A DNA stretch of 64,000 nt from Candidatus Liminaster caballi (GTDB lineage Bacteria; Bacteroidota; Bacteroidia; Bacteroidales; UBA3663), in the NCBI GenBank assembly GCA_018065085.1, contig JAGHUA010000048.1:1-64000 (forward strand), written 5' to 3'. Below the pieces are notes generated by a model. That model searched no databases and was not told the origin of the DNA. It saw nothing but the letters and a program-made list of their open reading frames with translations. Shown one piece after another: positions 18,004 to 27,226 of the stretch. How positions within the stretch are numbered: the first letter of the stretch is position 1; each line of letters begins with the position of its first letter. The position numbers and the translations under genes were made by a program.

Positions 18004-19904
18004 AAAAGCAAAAGATTGAATTACTGGCCCCTGCCCGCGATGCTGAAATAGGCATTGAGGCATTTCGTCATGGTGCCGATGCCGTGTATATCGGATCTCC
18101 ACGCTTCAGTGCCAGGGCTGCTGCCGGCAACAGTGTCGGCGACATTGAACGTATGGCTGCCTTTGGTCATCAGTTTGGTGCTCACACCATGGTGGCTTTC
18201 AACACAATACTCCGAGACGATGAACTTGAAGAGGCTCAACGTCTCATCTGGCAGTTGTATGATGCCGGCGTTGATTCGCTCATCGTACAGGATTTCGGCA
18301 TCCTTCAGCTCGACCTTCCGCCCATCGAACTCCATGCTTCGACCCAGACCGACAATCGCACGATTGAGAAAGTGCGCTTGATGCGCGATCTGGGATTCTC
18401 GCGTGTCGTTCTTGCCCGTGAGCTTAGCGTGTCGCAGATTGCCGATATTCATCGCGAAGTGCCGGATGTCGAGCTGGAGTGTTTCGTACACGGTGCGTTG
18501 TGTGTATGCTACAGCGGACAGTGCTATCTGAGTGCGGCTCTGACCCGACGTAGTGCCAATCGTGGTGAATGTGCCCAACCTTGCCGTCTGCCGATGGATT
18601 TGCTCGATGCCGACGGACGTGTTCTTGTGTCGCAAAAACATCTCTTGTCATTGCGCGACATGAACCGAAGCCGATATGTGGCACAGTTGATGGATGCCGG
18701 AGTCAGTTCGTTGAAGATTGAGGGTCGCCTGAAGGACATGACCTATGTCAAGAATGTCGTGGCATATTACAGACAACTCATCGATGGACTTCTGTCGGAA
18801 GACGGCAGGTCAGAGCAGTTTGAACCGTTGAGTCAGGGTCATTGCACCTACACTTTTACGCCAGACGTCAAAAAATCATTCAACCGAGGCTTTACTTCAT
18901 ATTTCGCTGAGAATAAGCGTGATGTGATGTGGAATCACGATAGTCCCAAATCGATGGGAGAGGAGATCGGCTCGATACGTCAGGTGGGCAGGGATTTCTT
19001 TTCTATCGTGACTGATGATGGGAAGGAGCTGCATAATGGCGACGGATTGGTAGCCAATCGTACTCTTGGCTTCCGTCTCAATCGATTTGATCAGAATACA
19101 GGTCGCATTTATCCGCTTGGCGGTGCAGAGGTATGCCGGCAGTTGCGTCCTGGCATGGAGTTGCGTCGTAATCTCGATGTGGCGTTTGACCAGTTGCTTG
19201 CCCGAAATTCGGCTGACAGGCGAGTGGCTTTGACGGCAGTCTTGGATGTGACCAGGACAAGTATAAGCCTGACCTTGCGCGATGACCGAGGTGTGGAGGC
19301 TTCGTGTGTGATGAAAGGCGAATTCGAACCGGCTCAGCGTCCGCAGCAGGATAGGCAACGTCAACAGGTTGTGAAGATGGGCGAAAGCATTTACACTGTC
19401 AGCCATCTTGACATCACCGGCGAAGATTGCTTCCTGCAGGCATCGCTGCTCAATCAGTTGCGTCGCGAAACGGTTGGACTTCTCGACAAAAAGCGCAAAC
19501 AGAGTTACGAATGTCTGCGAAAGTCATACGTCTTGCCTGATTATAAGACGCGCGCTGCGTCAATTTCTGCGGCATCAGTTTTGCCTCACGATTTCAAGGC
19601 GAATGTAAGCAACAAAAACGCGCGTGAAATGTATGCTCTCATGGATGTTCCCGATGTTGCACAAGCGTTTGAAAATAAGCCTGTAAGCGATGCTGTAGTG
19701 ATGCAGACAAAATACTGTTTGAAGCAGGCCCTCGGATGCTGTCCGAAATATGCCTCCGACAAGGCTCCCGATCAGGAGTTATCAACACTCTTTCGCGCAT
19801 CGTCCGCGCAGTTGCGCGTAGGAAATAAAAAAATTATTTTAAAATTTGGTTGCAAAAATTTGTGCAATTCAGAAATTATTACTACATTTGCACCAGAATT
19901 TTGA
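18000..19904 (+). CDS. Peptidase U32 family protein (RlhA/YdcP-like)
   Basis: 634 residues from GTG 18000, overlapping the upstream stop. The N-terminal TIM-barrel-like U32 domain begins [26 protein letters not shown]. The U32 signature region [34 protein letters not shown] lies at about residues 160-200 with conserved Cys residues. A collagenase-like domain occupies the C-terminal half, and late Cys pairs (GCC, CKNLC) may bind an Fe-S cluster. E. coli RlhA of this family hydroxylates C2501 of 23S rRNA; others modify tRNA. RNA hydroxylation is more likely than proteolysis, but the substrate is not proven. The last 20 codons contain the promoter of the next gene. Confidence 0.87.
   Translation: [634 protein letters not shown]
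19859..19890 (+). promoter_or_regulatory. Promoter of the IMP cyclohydrolase/mre operon
   Basis: TTTG (19859-19862), 20 bases, TACATTTG (19883-19890): a complete Bacteroidetes promoter, lying inside the 3' end of the U32 gene. Confidence 0.75.
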
Positions 19905-19934
19905 ATGTTAAATTAAAAAACAATTCCGACTTAT

Positions 19935-20531
19935 ATGGATCAGAAAAAAATCAAGACAGCACTCGTGTCGGTATTCCACAAGGATGGCCTTGACGAGATT
20001 ATCAAGAAGCTTCATGCCGAGGGTGTAACTTTGCTTTCGACAGGCGGTACGCAGAACTTCATCGAGAGCCTCGGCGTTCCTTGCAACGCAGTTGAGGATC
20101 TTACAACATATCCAAGCATTCTCGGTGGCCGAGTTAAGACTCTTCACCCAAAGGTGTTCGGTGGCATTCTTGGCCGTCGCGACAATGAGGGCGATCAGCA
20201 GCAGATGGCTCAGTACGAGATTCCAGAGATTGACCTTGTCATTGTTGACCTCTATCCATTCGAGCAGACTGTAGCAAGCGGTGCCGACTTCCAGAGCATC
20301 ATCGAGAAGATTGACATTGGTGGCATCTCTTTGATCCGTGCTGCAGCTAAGAACTTCAAGGATGTCATCATTGTGGCTTCAAAGGCTCAGTATCAGCAGT
20401 TGGCAGACATGCTTGCCAAGAAGGGTGCAGTGAGCGACTATGAGGATCGCATCTCATTCGCAGAGCAGGCATTCGGCGTTTCGTCACACTATGACACCGC
20501 CATCCACTCTTGGTTCGAAAGCCAGAAGTAA
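19935..20531 (+). CDS. Stand-alone IMP cyclohydrolase (N-terminal half of PurH)
   Basis: 198 residues that match only the MGS-like IMP cyclohydrolase domain of PurH: KTALVSVFHKDGL, LLSTGGT, GGRVKTLHPKVFGGIL, IDLVIVDLYPFE and IDIGGISLIRAAAKN. It closes FAICAR to IMP, the last step of purine synthesis. Bifunctional PurH is about 510-530 residues; here the frame stops exactly at the domain boundary, and mreB starts 49 bases later, so the AICAR transformylase domain is absent. The missing activity must lie elsewhere in the genome. It heads the mre/rod operon. Confidence 0.88.
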   Translation: MDQKKIKTALVSVFHKDGLDEIIKKLHAEGVTLLSTGGTQNFIESLGVPCNAVEDLTTYPSILGGRVKTLHPKVFGGILGRRDNEGDQQQMAQYEIPEIDLVIVDLYPFEQTVASGADFQSIIEKIDIGGISLIRAAAKNFKDVIIVASKAQYQQLADMLAKKGAVSDYEDRISFAEQAFGVSSHYDTAIHSWFESQK

Positions 20532-20579
20532 TCAGAGACAGCAACTGTAATCAAACAGCACAGTAACGCAAATCAAAAC

Positions 20580-21599
20580 ATGGGTTTCTTTAAGATAACA
20601 CAGGATATCGCCATTGACCTCGGTACGGCCAACACGGTGATTATTCATAACGGCAAGATTGTCGTCAACGCTCCTTCGATCGTTGCCCTTGAGAGCCGTG
20701 ACGGCAAGATGATGGCCGTCGGTCACAAGGCACAACAGATGGAAGGTCGTACTCCAGACGGCATTAAGACCGTCCGCCCGTTGCGCGACGGTGTCATTGC
20801 CGACTTTAACGCCGCAGAGCAGATGATCAGAGGTATGATCAAGATGGCATTCGGCGGACATCATTTCTTCTCGCCACAGCTCCGCATGGTAGTAGGCATT
20901 CCATCCGGTAGTACCGAAGTTGAGATCCGAGCCGTGCGCGACTCAAGCGAACATGCCGGTGGCAAGGATGTCTATATGCTCTATGAGCCAATGGCGGCTG
21001 CAATCGGTATCGGTATCGACGTACTTGCCCCAGAGGGTAACATGGTGGTGGATATCGGTGGCGGTTCATCTGAGATTGCCGTTATCTCTCTCGGCGGTCT
21101 TGTGACCAACAATTCCATCCGTGTGGCAGGCAATGACCTTACACATGACATTGAGGACTATATGCGTCGTCAGCACAACATTCGCGTAGGTCTTCCAACA
21201 GCCGAGCAGATTAAGATCAAGGTGGGCTCTGCGCTTACAATGCTTGAGGATCCGCCGGAGGATTTCATTGTACGTGGTCCGAACCTCATGACAGCCCTTC
21301 CTATGGAGGTGCCGGTCAGCTATCAGGAGATTGCACACTGCATTGAGAAGTCTATCTCTAAGATCGAGGCTGCTGTGCTCAAGGGTCTTGAGGAGACTCC
21401 ACCTGAGCTTTATTCCGATATCGTACGCAACGGTATCTGGCTTACCGGTGGTGGTGCGCTGCTCCGTGGTCTTGACAAGCGTCTTCAGGACAAGATCGGC
21501 ATCAAGTTCCATGTCGCAGAGGATCCGCTCCTTTCAGTGGCAAAGGGCACAGGCATTGCTCTTAAGAACATCGAGAACTATCCATTCCTCTTGAGGTAA
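20580..21599 (+). CDS. mreB: Rod shape-determining actin-like protein MreB
   Basis: 339 residues, normal family length. Actin-fold nucleotide motifs are visible: DLGTANTVI (phosphate 1), VVDIGGGSSEIAVI (phosphate 2) and WLTGGGALLRGLD (adenosine). The family polymerises along the inner membrane and directs lateral peptidoglycan synthesis. It is followed at 30 bases by mreC and then mreD, PBP2 and rodA, the classic elongasome order. No truncation or missing motif is seen. Confidence 0.97.
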   Translation: MGFFKITQDIAIDLGTANTVIIHNGKIVVNAPSIVALESRDGKMMAVGHKAQQMEGRTPDGIKTVRPLRDGVIADFNAAEQMIRGMIKMAFGGHHFFSPQLRMVVGIPSGSTEVEIRAVRDSSEHAGGKDVYMLYEPMAAAIGIGIDVLAPEGNMVVDIGGGSSEIAVISLGGLVTNNSIRVAGNDLTHDIEDYMRRQHNIRVGLPTAEQIKIKVGSALTMLEDPPEDFIVRGPNLMTALPMEVPVSYQEIAHCIEKSISKIEAAVLKGLEETPPELYSDIVRNGIWLTGGGALLRGLDKRLQDKIGIKFHVAEDPLLSVAKGTGIALKNIENYPFLLR

Positions 21600-21629
21600 T
21601 CAGTTAGCAAAACCTTGTTGTTGGGATAA

Positions 21630-22445
21630 ATGCTCAATCTGCTTCGTTTTTTTGCTAAGAACCTGCCGTTTTTCACATGGCTCTTGCTGGCTTTGGTCAG
21701 TTCGGTGCTGCTTTTCCAGCGCAATCCGTATCAGCGGAGTGTCTGGTTTGGCAGTGCCAATGCCGTATGTGGCAGTCTCTATGAGATGTCGAGCAATGTG
21801 ACGGGCTATTTCGGACTTCGCCAGATCAACGAGGATCTTCTTGTAAGGATTGGCAACATTGAGGAGGAGAATCTCATGTTGCGTCAGCAGTTGCAACGCT
21901 ATGCTGATGCCGATTCCGTGCTTCTTGTTCCTCGTCAGTATAATTATCAGATTGCCCATGTAATCAACAACAGCATCACCTCGGCCGAGAACTATCTGAC
22001 CCTTGATAAGGGCGAGAATGACGGTGTGCGCGTAGGTATGTCTGTTGCCGATCAGAATGGCGCGATTGGAATTGTGTCTAAGGTCAGTTCTCGATTCTCG
22101 CAGGTTATCAGCGTGCTCAATCCCAAACTCCGTCTTTCGGTTTGTCTGAAAGAGACCGACACTTTCGGTTCACTTGTTTGGGACGGCAAGGATCCTGCCT
22201 ATGCGTGGCTTGAAGACCTTCCTCGTAATGTCCGTTTTCAGGAGGGCGACACTGTTATAACCACTGGCTATGGCAGTTCGTTCCCAAGAGGCATCAATGT
22301 CGGACGTGTCGTGTCTGCCAAAGATGCGTCTGACAATAACTTCCTGAGTTTCCGTATCGAGTTGTTCACTCATTTTGACTGTATCCATGACGTGCTCGTC
22401 ATTGACAACCGACTGCGTGATGAAGAATTGCAAATCAACCAATAA
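21630..22445 (+). CDS. mreC: Rod shape-determining protein MreC
   Basis: 271 residues. One N-terminal membrane segment (about 12-30) is followed by a coiled coil (about 65-95) and the periplasmic beta-barrel core with LTLDKGENDGVRVGMSV, the usual MreC block, and GDTVITTGYGSSFPRGINVG. MreC bridges MreB to the PBP2-RodA synthase in the periplasm. It sits between mreB and mreD (9-base gap) in the operon. Confidence 0.94.
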   Translation: MLNLLRFFAKNLPFFTWLLLALVSSVLLFQRNPYQRSVWFGSANAVCGSLYEMSSNVTGYFGLRQINEDLLVRIGNIEEENLMLRQQLQRYADADSVLLVPRQYNYQIAHVINNSITSAENYLTLDKGENDGVRVGMSVADQNGAIGIVSKVSSRFSQVISVLNPKLRLSVCLKETDTFGSLVWDGKDPAYAWLEDLPRNVRFQEGDTVITTGYGSSFPRGINVGRVVSAKDASDNNFLSFRIELFTHFDCIHDVLVIDNRLRDEELQINQ

Positions 22446-22454
22446 CCCTGTCGT

Positions 22455-22949
22455 ATGCCAGCTCTCATAGCCTTGCTTTGGATTGTCATCAGCCTGTTTG
22501 CACAGGTTTTGATATTCAATCATCTGTCGTTGGCAGGTGGCGTCGTTCTGTTCTATCTCTATATGGCTGTCAAGTTGCCTGTCGAACTGCCTCGTCCGCT
22601 TCAGATATTCATTGGTTTCATCGTTGGCTTTATCCTTGATATGTTCAGCAGTACGCCGGGTCTGCATGCCTTTGCATGTACCACAATCATGTGGATGCGC
22701 CTTCCTTTGCTGCACATGTACGTCGTGGCAGAAGATATCAAGAATGGTGCTCCGACTCTTCAGAAGCTGGGCTTCGAGACTTTCATGCGATATCTGATTT
22801 CTATTACCATTGTTTACAGTTTGCTGCTCTATCTGACTGAGGCATTCACACTGTTCAACATCGTAAGTTTCCTTTGCCGTGTGTCATTGTCTGTCATCTT
22901 GACATTCATCGTGCTGATGGCTGTTGAGATTGCAAGTACACGACGTTAG
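22455..22949 (+). CDS. mreD: Rod shape-determining protein MreD
   Basis: 164 residues, almost entirely hydrophobic, with about five membrane segments, normal for MreD. Recognition rests on size, topology and position between mreC and PBP2; sequence motifs in this family are weak. It is an inner-membrane partner of MreC in the elongasome. Confidence 0.88.
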   Translation: MPALIALLWIVISLFAQVLIFNHLSLAGGVVLFYLYMAVKLPVELPRPLQIFIGFIVGFILDMFSSTPGLHAFACTTIMWMRLPLLHMYVVAEDIKNGAPTLQKLGFETFMRYLISITIVYSLLLYLTEAFTLFNIVSFLCRVSLSVILTFIVLMAVEIASTRR

Positions 22950-22990
22950 CAAACCTGCTGCATTCTGCTGCACTCTTTTTTCTTTCTTTC

Positions 22991-24871
22991 ATGCAACACG
23001 ACTTCAAACTTGAGCGCAGGAAGTATGTTATTGGTGCGCTGGTTGTGGTCATTATCTTAATCTATATTGTGCGTCTCTTCTCCCTTCAGGTGCTGGAAGA
23101 CAAGTACAAGGATATGGCGAGAGACAATGCGTTCTACAACCGTACCATCTATCCTGCGCGTGGAATAATATACGATCGTCAGGGACGTGAGCTGGTTTAC
23201 AATCAGCCGGCGCACGATCTCATGGTCACCATGCGTAGTGTCAAGAACCTTGACACGCTTGCCTTCTGTCAGATGATGGGTATGACACGTGAGAGGTTCA
23301 ACCAGCGTATGACCGAGATAAAGGACCGGTCACGCAACCCGGGCTACAGCAGCTACACACCTCAGACATTCGCCACACAGATTCTTGGCGACGAGTATGC
23401 CCGCATTTCTGAGTCCCTGCACCGTTTCGATGGATTCGACACCAGCAAGCGAACGATCCGTCAATATAAGTATGCCATTGCCCCGCACATTCTTGGTAAT
23501 ATACGAGAGGTGTCGCCGAAGGAACTTAAGGCCGATAAGGATAACTACTACCGAAGAGGTGACTTTGTCGGAGATATGGGTGTGGAGAAGACATACGAGA
23601 AATTTCTCAGGGGCAAGAAAGGCAAGGAACTGCTTCTGCGCGATGCTCACGGACGCATCAAAGGCCATTATGAAAACGGCAAGTATGACGTGGCTCCAGT
23701 GCCAGGCAACGACATCACTCTCACCATCGATGCCGAACTCCAGGCCTATGCCGAGTCGCTGATGGGCAATAAGATCGGAGCTCTTGTTGCCATCGAACCG
23801 AAGACCGGAGAGATTCTTGCCATGGTTTCCAGTCCGACGTTCGATCCGCGCCTTCTTGTCGGCAATCAGCGAGGCAAGAACTACAACGCTCTTGTGGCCA
23901 ATCCCTATCGTCCGCTCTATGACCGAGCTGTTTCTGCTTCGTATCCTCCGGGTTCGACGTTCAAGCCAACACAGGGTCTTATCGGCTTGCAGGATGGTGC
24001 CATCACCCCTAACACTGTGTTGAACTGCAACCATGGCTTCAGGTTCGGCAATTTCAAGATGGGATGTCATGACGGAGTAGCCTCATGGACCATTGTGCCA
24101 GCCATCGCCACATCGTGCAACGGTTATTTCGGCTGGTGTCTTGTCAAGATTCTTGAGAACAAGAAATATGCCACTGTTCAGGACGCTTTCGAACAGTGGA
24201 AGAACTATATGGTGTCGATGGGCTACGGCTATAAGCTTGGTGTGGATATCCCGGGTGAGACCCGAGGATTCATCCCTAACCGCGCCTACTATTCAAAGGC
24301 TTTCCGCACCGACAAGTGGAAGCCTATCAACATCATCTCAATCTCCATCGGTCAGGGCGAAATTCTTGCCACACCGCTTCAGATCGCCAATCTCGCAGCC
24401 ACCATTGCCAACCGAGGCTATTACTACATACCTCACGTAATCAAGCACATTGCCGGATACGAGCAGATTCCCGACACCTTCCTCCAGCCGCACCGCACGA
24501 TGGTCGATAGCGTGAACTACGAGTGGGTCGTTCAGGGTATGCGTCAGGCTGCTGTCAATGGTACCGTATGGCGTGCCGGAAACATGGACGCTGAGGGCAT
24601 CGAGCTATGCGGCAAGACCGGAACAGCGCAGAATCCTCATGGCAAGGATCATTCCGTGTTCATGGGCTTTGCACCAATGGATGATCCTAAGATTGCAGTC
24701 TGCTGTTTCGTAGAGAATGGCGGATTCGGTGCTGTCTATGGTGTGCCGATTGGCACCCTTGTTATTGAGAAGTATATCAATGGCGAAATCTCAGACCGTC
24801 GTAAGTGGCAGGAGCAGAACATGCTCAACGCTTCGACGATGCAGAACATGGGAGCGTATAAAAAGAAATGA
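22991..24871 (+). CDS. mrdA: Penicillin-binding protein 2 (MrdA)
   Basis: 626 residues. One N-terminal membrane anchor (about 13-33) is followed by the PBP dimerisation domain (RGIIYDRQGRELVYN near residue 55) and the transpeptidase domain. All three active-site motifs are present: SxxK with nucleophile S322 in PPGSTFKP, SxN in TSCNGYF, and KTG in CGKTGTAQNPHG. It cross-links peptidoglycan with RodA as glycosyltransferase. The stop overlaps the rodA start (ATGA), implying coupled translation in a stoichiometric pair. Confidence 0.96.
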   Translation: MQHDFKLERRKYVIGALVVVIILIYIVRLFSLQVLEDKYKDMARDNAFYNRTIYPARGIIYDRQGRELVYNQPAHDLMVTMRSVKNLDTLAFCQMMGMTRERFNQRMTEIKDRSRNPGYSSYTPQTFATQILGDEYARISESLHRFDGFDTSKRTIRQYKYAIAPHILGNIREVSPKELKADKDNYYRRGDFVGDMGVEKTYEKFLRGKKGKELLLRDAHGRIKGHYENGKYDVAPVPGNDITLTIDAELQAYAESLMGNKIGALVAIEPKTGEILAMVSSPTFDPRLLVGNQRGKNYNALVANPYRPLYDRAVSASYPPGSTFKPTQGLIGLQDGAITPNTVLNCNHGFRFGNFKMGCHDGVASWTIVPAIATSCNGYFGWCLVKILENKKYATVQDAFEQWKNYMVSMGYGYKLGVDIPGETRGFIPNRAYYSKAFRTDKWKPINIISISIGQGEILATPLQIANLAATIANRGYYYIPHVIKHIAGYEQIPDTFLQPHRTMVDSVNYEWVVQGMRQAAVNGTVWRAGNMDAEGIELCGKTGTAQNPHGKDHSVFMGFAPMDDPKIAVCCFVENGGFGAVYGVPIGTLVIEKYINGEISDRRKWQEQNMLNASTMQNMGAYKKK

Positions 24872-26367
24872 CTATGAGCTTCTTCAAATCATTCGACTGG
24901 ATAACATTGATCATATACATAATGCTGGTGGTGATGGGTTGGTTCACCATCAATGCTGCCAGCTACACCTTTGACAATGCCAGCATATTCGACTTCAGCC
25001 GTCCGTCAGGCAAGCAAGCCGTGTGGTTTGGTCTGTCGGTGTTCCTTATTATACTGCTACTCTGCATCGATGCCAAGACATACATGGGGTGGGCTCCGTT
25101 CATCTACATTGGAATGATGATCCTGCTCCTTGTCACCATTTTCATAGGCACTAATATCAACGGTTCGCATTCATGGATAAAGATTGGCACGTTCTCAATC
25201 CAGCCGGCTGAGTTCGGTAAGTTCTCCACCTCGCTGATGGTTGCGTGGCTGTTCAGCCAGTATGGATTCAAGTTCACCAACCCAATGGACTTTGCCAAAG
25301 TTTGTCTCGTGGTCATCCTGCCCGTGATCCTCATCATCCTTCAGAATGAGACAGGTTCGGCTTTGGTCTATTTCTCGCTCATCCTGCTGTTCTATAGGCA
25401 GGGACTCTCGGGAGTATTTCTTTGGGGTGTTTTCTGCGCCATTCTGATCTTCGTGCTTGGCGTAAAATACAGTGTCGAACCTCTGCCGGATGGCGTTGTG
25501 CTTGGCAAGGATGAAGTTGCACCACCGTCTATGCGAGGCGAACATCTGGTGCTTGCTATCATCCCGTTCCTCACAGCCTCCATGCTCTGGGGATATGCTG
25601 GTAATGCTGCTGCGGCGATACGTCTGGCTTTGATTTCTCTGGTCGTGTTGATAGCCTATAAGGTAGTGAAGCGCTATGTCGAGATTCCGGCAGAGATATT
25701 GCCATATTTTACATTCCGCATTGTCGGCCAGTCCCTCTGCGTCGGATCTATTATCTATGCATTGTGGCGCTGGATATACGACAACAAGCGCGAATATCTA
25801 CTTGTCGCAGCCTTCGCCATCGGATTCATCGCCTTCCAATATAGTGTCGGATATGCCTTCCATAATGTGTTGAAAGATCACCAGCGCGGACGTATTGAGA
25901 TCCTGCTTGGCATGAAGGAAGACCTCAAGGGTGATGGCTATAATGTCAATCAGGCTAAGATTGCCATCGGCTCGGGCGGCATCATTGGCAAGGGCTATCT
26001 GCAGGGAACACAGACCAAGCTCTCGTACGTGCCAGAGCAGGAGACCGACTTCATCTTCTGTACCATCGGCGAGGAGAAAGGTTTCATCGGCACATCATTC
26101 CTCCTGCTCACATATCTGGTGCTCATTCTCCGCATCATTGTCATAGCCGAACGGCAACGCACCATCTTTGCTCAGGTCTATTCCTATTGCGTCGCGTGCA
26201 TCTTTATGTTCCATGTCTTCATCAACGTAGGCATGGTCATCGGATTGGTGCCTGTCATCGGCATCCCGCTGCCGTTCTTCAGCTATGGCGGATCGGGTCT
26301 TTGGTCGTTCACTATTCTGTTGTTTATAATGCTCAAACTCGATGCCTCACGCATTGAACGTTACTGA
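24868..26367 (+). CDS. rodA: Rod shape-determining SEDS glycosyltransferase RodA
   Basis: 499 residues, longer than the roughly 370 of E. coli. About ten membrane segments are visible. SEDS features include HSWIKIG-FSIQPAEFGK near residue 95-115, the long periplasmic loop before GRIEILLG, and the late block GYLQGTQTKLSYVPEQETDFIF and GIPLPFFSYGGSG. The extra length is mainly one loop/TM region around residues 200-330, typical of Bacteroidales RodA. It polymerises glycan strands with PBP2. Translation starts within the PBP2 stop; ATG 24874 is also possible. Confidence 0.95.
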   Translation: MTMSFFKSFDWITLIIYIMLVVMGWFTINAASYTFDNASIFDFSRPSGKQAVWFGLSVFLIILLLCIDAKTYMGWAPFIYIGMMILLLVTIFIGTNINGSHSWIKIGTFSIQPAEFGKFSTSLMVAWLFSQYGFKFTNPMDFAKVCLVVILPVILIILQNETGSALVYFSLILLFYRQGLSGVFLWGVFCAILIFVLGVKYSVEPLPDGVVLGKDEVAPPSMRGEHLVLAIIPFLTASMLWGYAGNAAAAIRLALISLVVLIAYKVVKRYVEIPAEILPYFTFRIVGQSLCVGSIIYALWRWIYDNKREYLLVAAFAIGFIAFQYSVGYAFHNVLKDHQRGRIEILLGMKEDLKGDGYNVNQAKIAIGSGGIIGKGYLQGTQTKLSYVPEQETDFIFCTIGEEKGFIGTSFLLLTYLVLILRIIVIAERQRTIFAQVYSYCVACIFMFHVFINVGMVIGLVPVIGIPLPFFSYGGSGLWSFTILLFIMLKLDASRIERY

Positions 26368-26368
26368 T

Positions 26369-27007
26369 ATGGACAAACAATCGCAGCACTATACCGTACG
26401 TGATGGCATGACACCGTTTGGACGATTCTCCAAGCGCACGTTCGACATCCTTGTCAGTGCCTCGTGCCTGACCTTCTTCTCTCCGCTCATCCTCTGGTGC
26501 TGGTGGAGAGTCAGACATGAAGGCAGCGGTGAGGCAGCCATCTATTCGCAGGAGCGTATCGGTCGCTATGGTCGTCCGTTCATGATTTATAAGTTCCGTT
26601 CGATGACGCCTAATGCCGAAGCTTCCGGTGTGCCTCAGCTTTTCAATCAGGATGATGATCCGCGACTGACTAAAGTCGGACGTTTCCTTCGTCAGCATCA
26701 TCTCGATGAGTTGCCTCAGTTCTGGAATGTGCTGATCGGAGATATGAGTTTTATCGGACCACGTCCCGAACGCAAATATTTTATTGATCAGATCATGGCG
26801 CATGACAGTCGCTATGAGTGTTTGTATCAGATTCGTCCGGGAATCACTTCCTATGCCACACTTTACAATGGCTACACTGATACGATGGAGAAAATGCTTC
26901 GTCGCCTAAATCTCGATCTTTATTATCTCGAACATCGATCTTTCTGGTTTGATGTCAAGATTCTCTGGCTTACGTTCTACCGTATCGTGAAAGGTGACAA
27001 GTTCTGA
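26369..27007 (+). CDS. Bacterial sugar transferase (phosphoglycosyl transferase, PglC/WcaJ-like)
   Basis: 212 residues from ATG 26369, one base after the rodA stop. A single N-terminal reentrant/hydrophobic segment (about 25-45) is followed by the monotopic PGT catalytic core: IYKFRSM, DPRLTKVGRFLRQHHLDELPQ (with the Asp-Glu dyad) and GDMSFIGPRPE, then QIRPGIT. These enzymes move a phospho-sugar from UDP-sugar to undecaprenyl phosphate and start a surface glycan. It is co-oriented and nearly contiguous with the elongasome operon, which would tie glycan initiation to cell elongation genes; this link is inference. Confidence 0.9.
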   Translation: MDKQSQHYTVRDGMTPFGRFSKRTFDILVSASCLTFFSPLILWCWWRVRHEGSGEAAIYSQERIGRYGRPFMIYKFRSMTPNAEASGVPQLFNQDDDPRLTKVGRFLRQHHLDELPQFWNVLIGDMSFIGPRPERKYFIDQIMAHDSRYECLYQIRPGITSYATLYNGYTDTMEKMLRRLNLDLYYLEHRSFWFDVKILWLTFYRIVKGDKF

Positions 27008-27177
27008 GTTCTTCCTATCCTGATCGAAGACCAGATGCAGCAGCATGTTCATGGTTTCTCCATCATTTTTCCGTTGTGTTTGCTGTATTTTGACACTCTC
27101 AATCATTATGTAGGAGTTCTGTGATGTGGCATTTTACCTAAATATGGGTATTTTTATACATGTTTGTTGTCATTGGC

Positions 27178-27208
27178 TTTGTTATTATGTAAATAGTTCG
27201 TATCTTTG
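27178..27208 (+). promoter_or_regulatory. Promoter of feoAB
   Basis: TTTG (27178-27181), 19 bases, TATCTTTG (27201-27208): a full consensus promoter 19 bases before ATG 27227. No Fur or DtxR box was recognised by eye. Confidence 0.75.
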
Positions 27209-27226
27209 CGGCAAATTTTGAAAGAT

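Noticed and set aside
20480-20600. Frameshift that cut off the second half of purH
   Set aside because: There are only 48 bases before mreB and no AICAR transformylase sequence in any frame.
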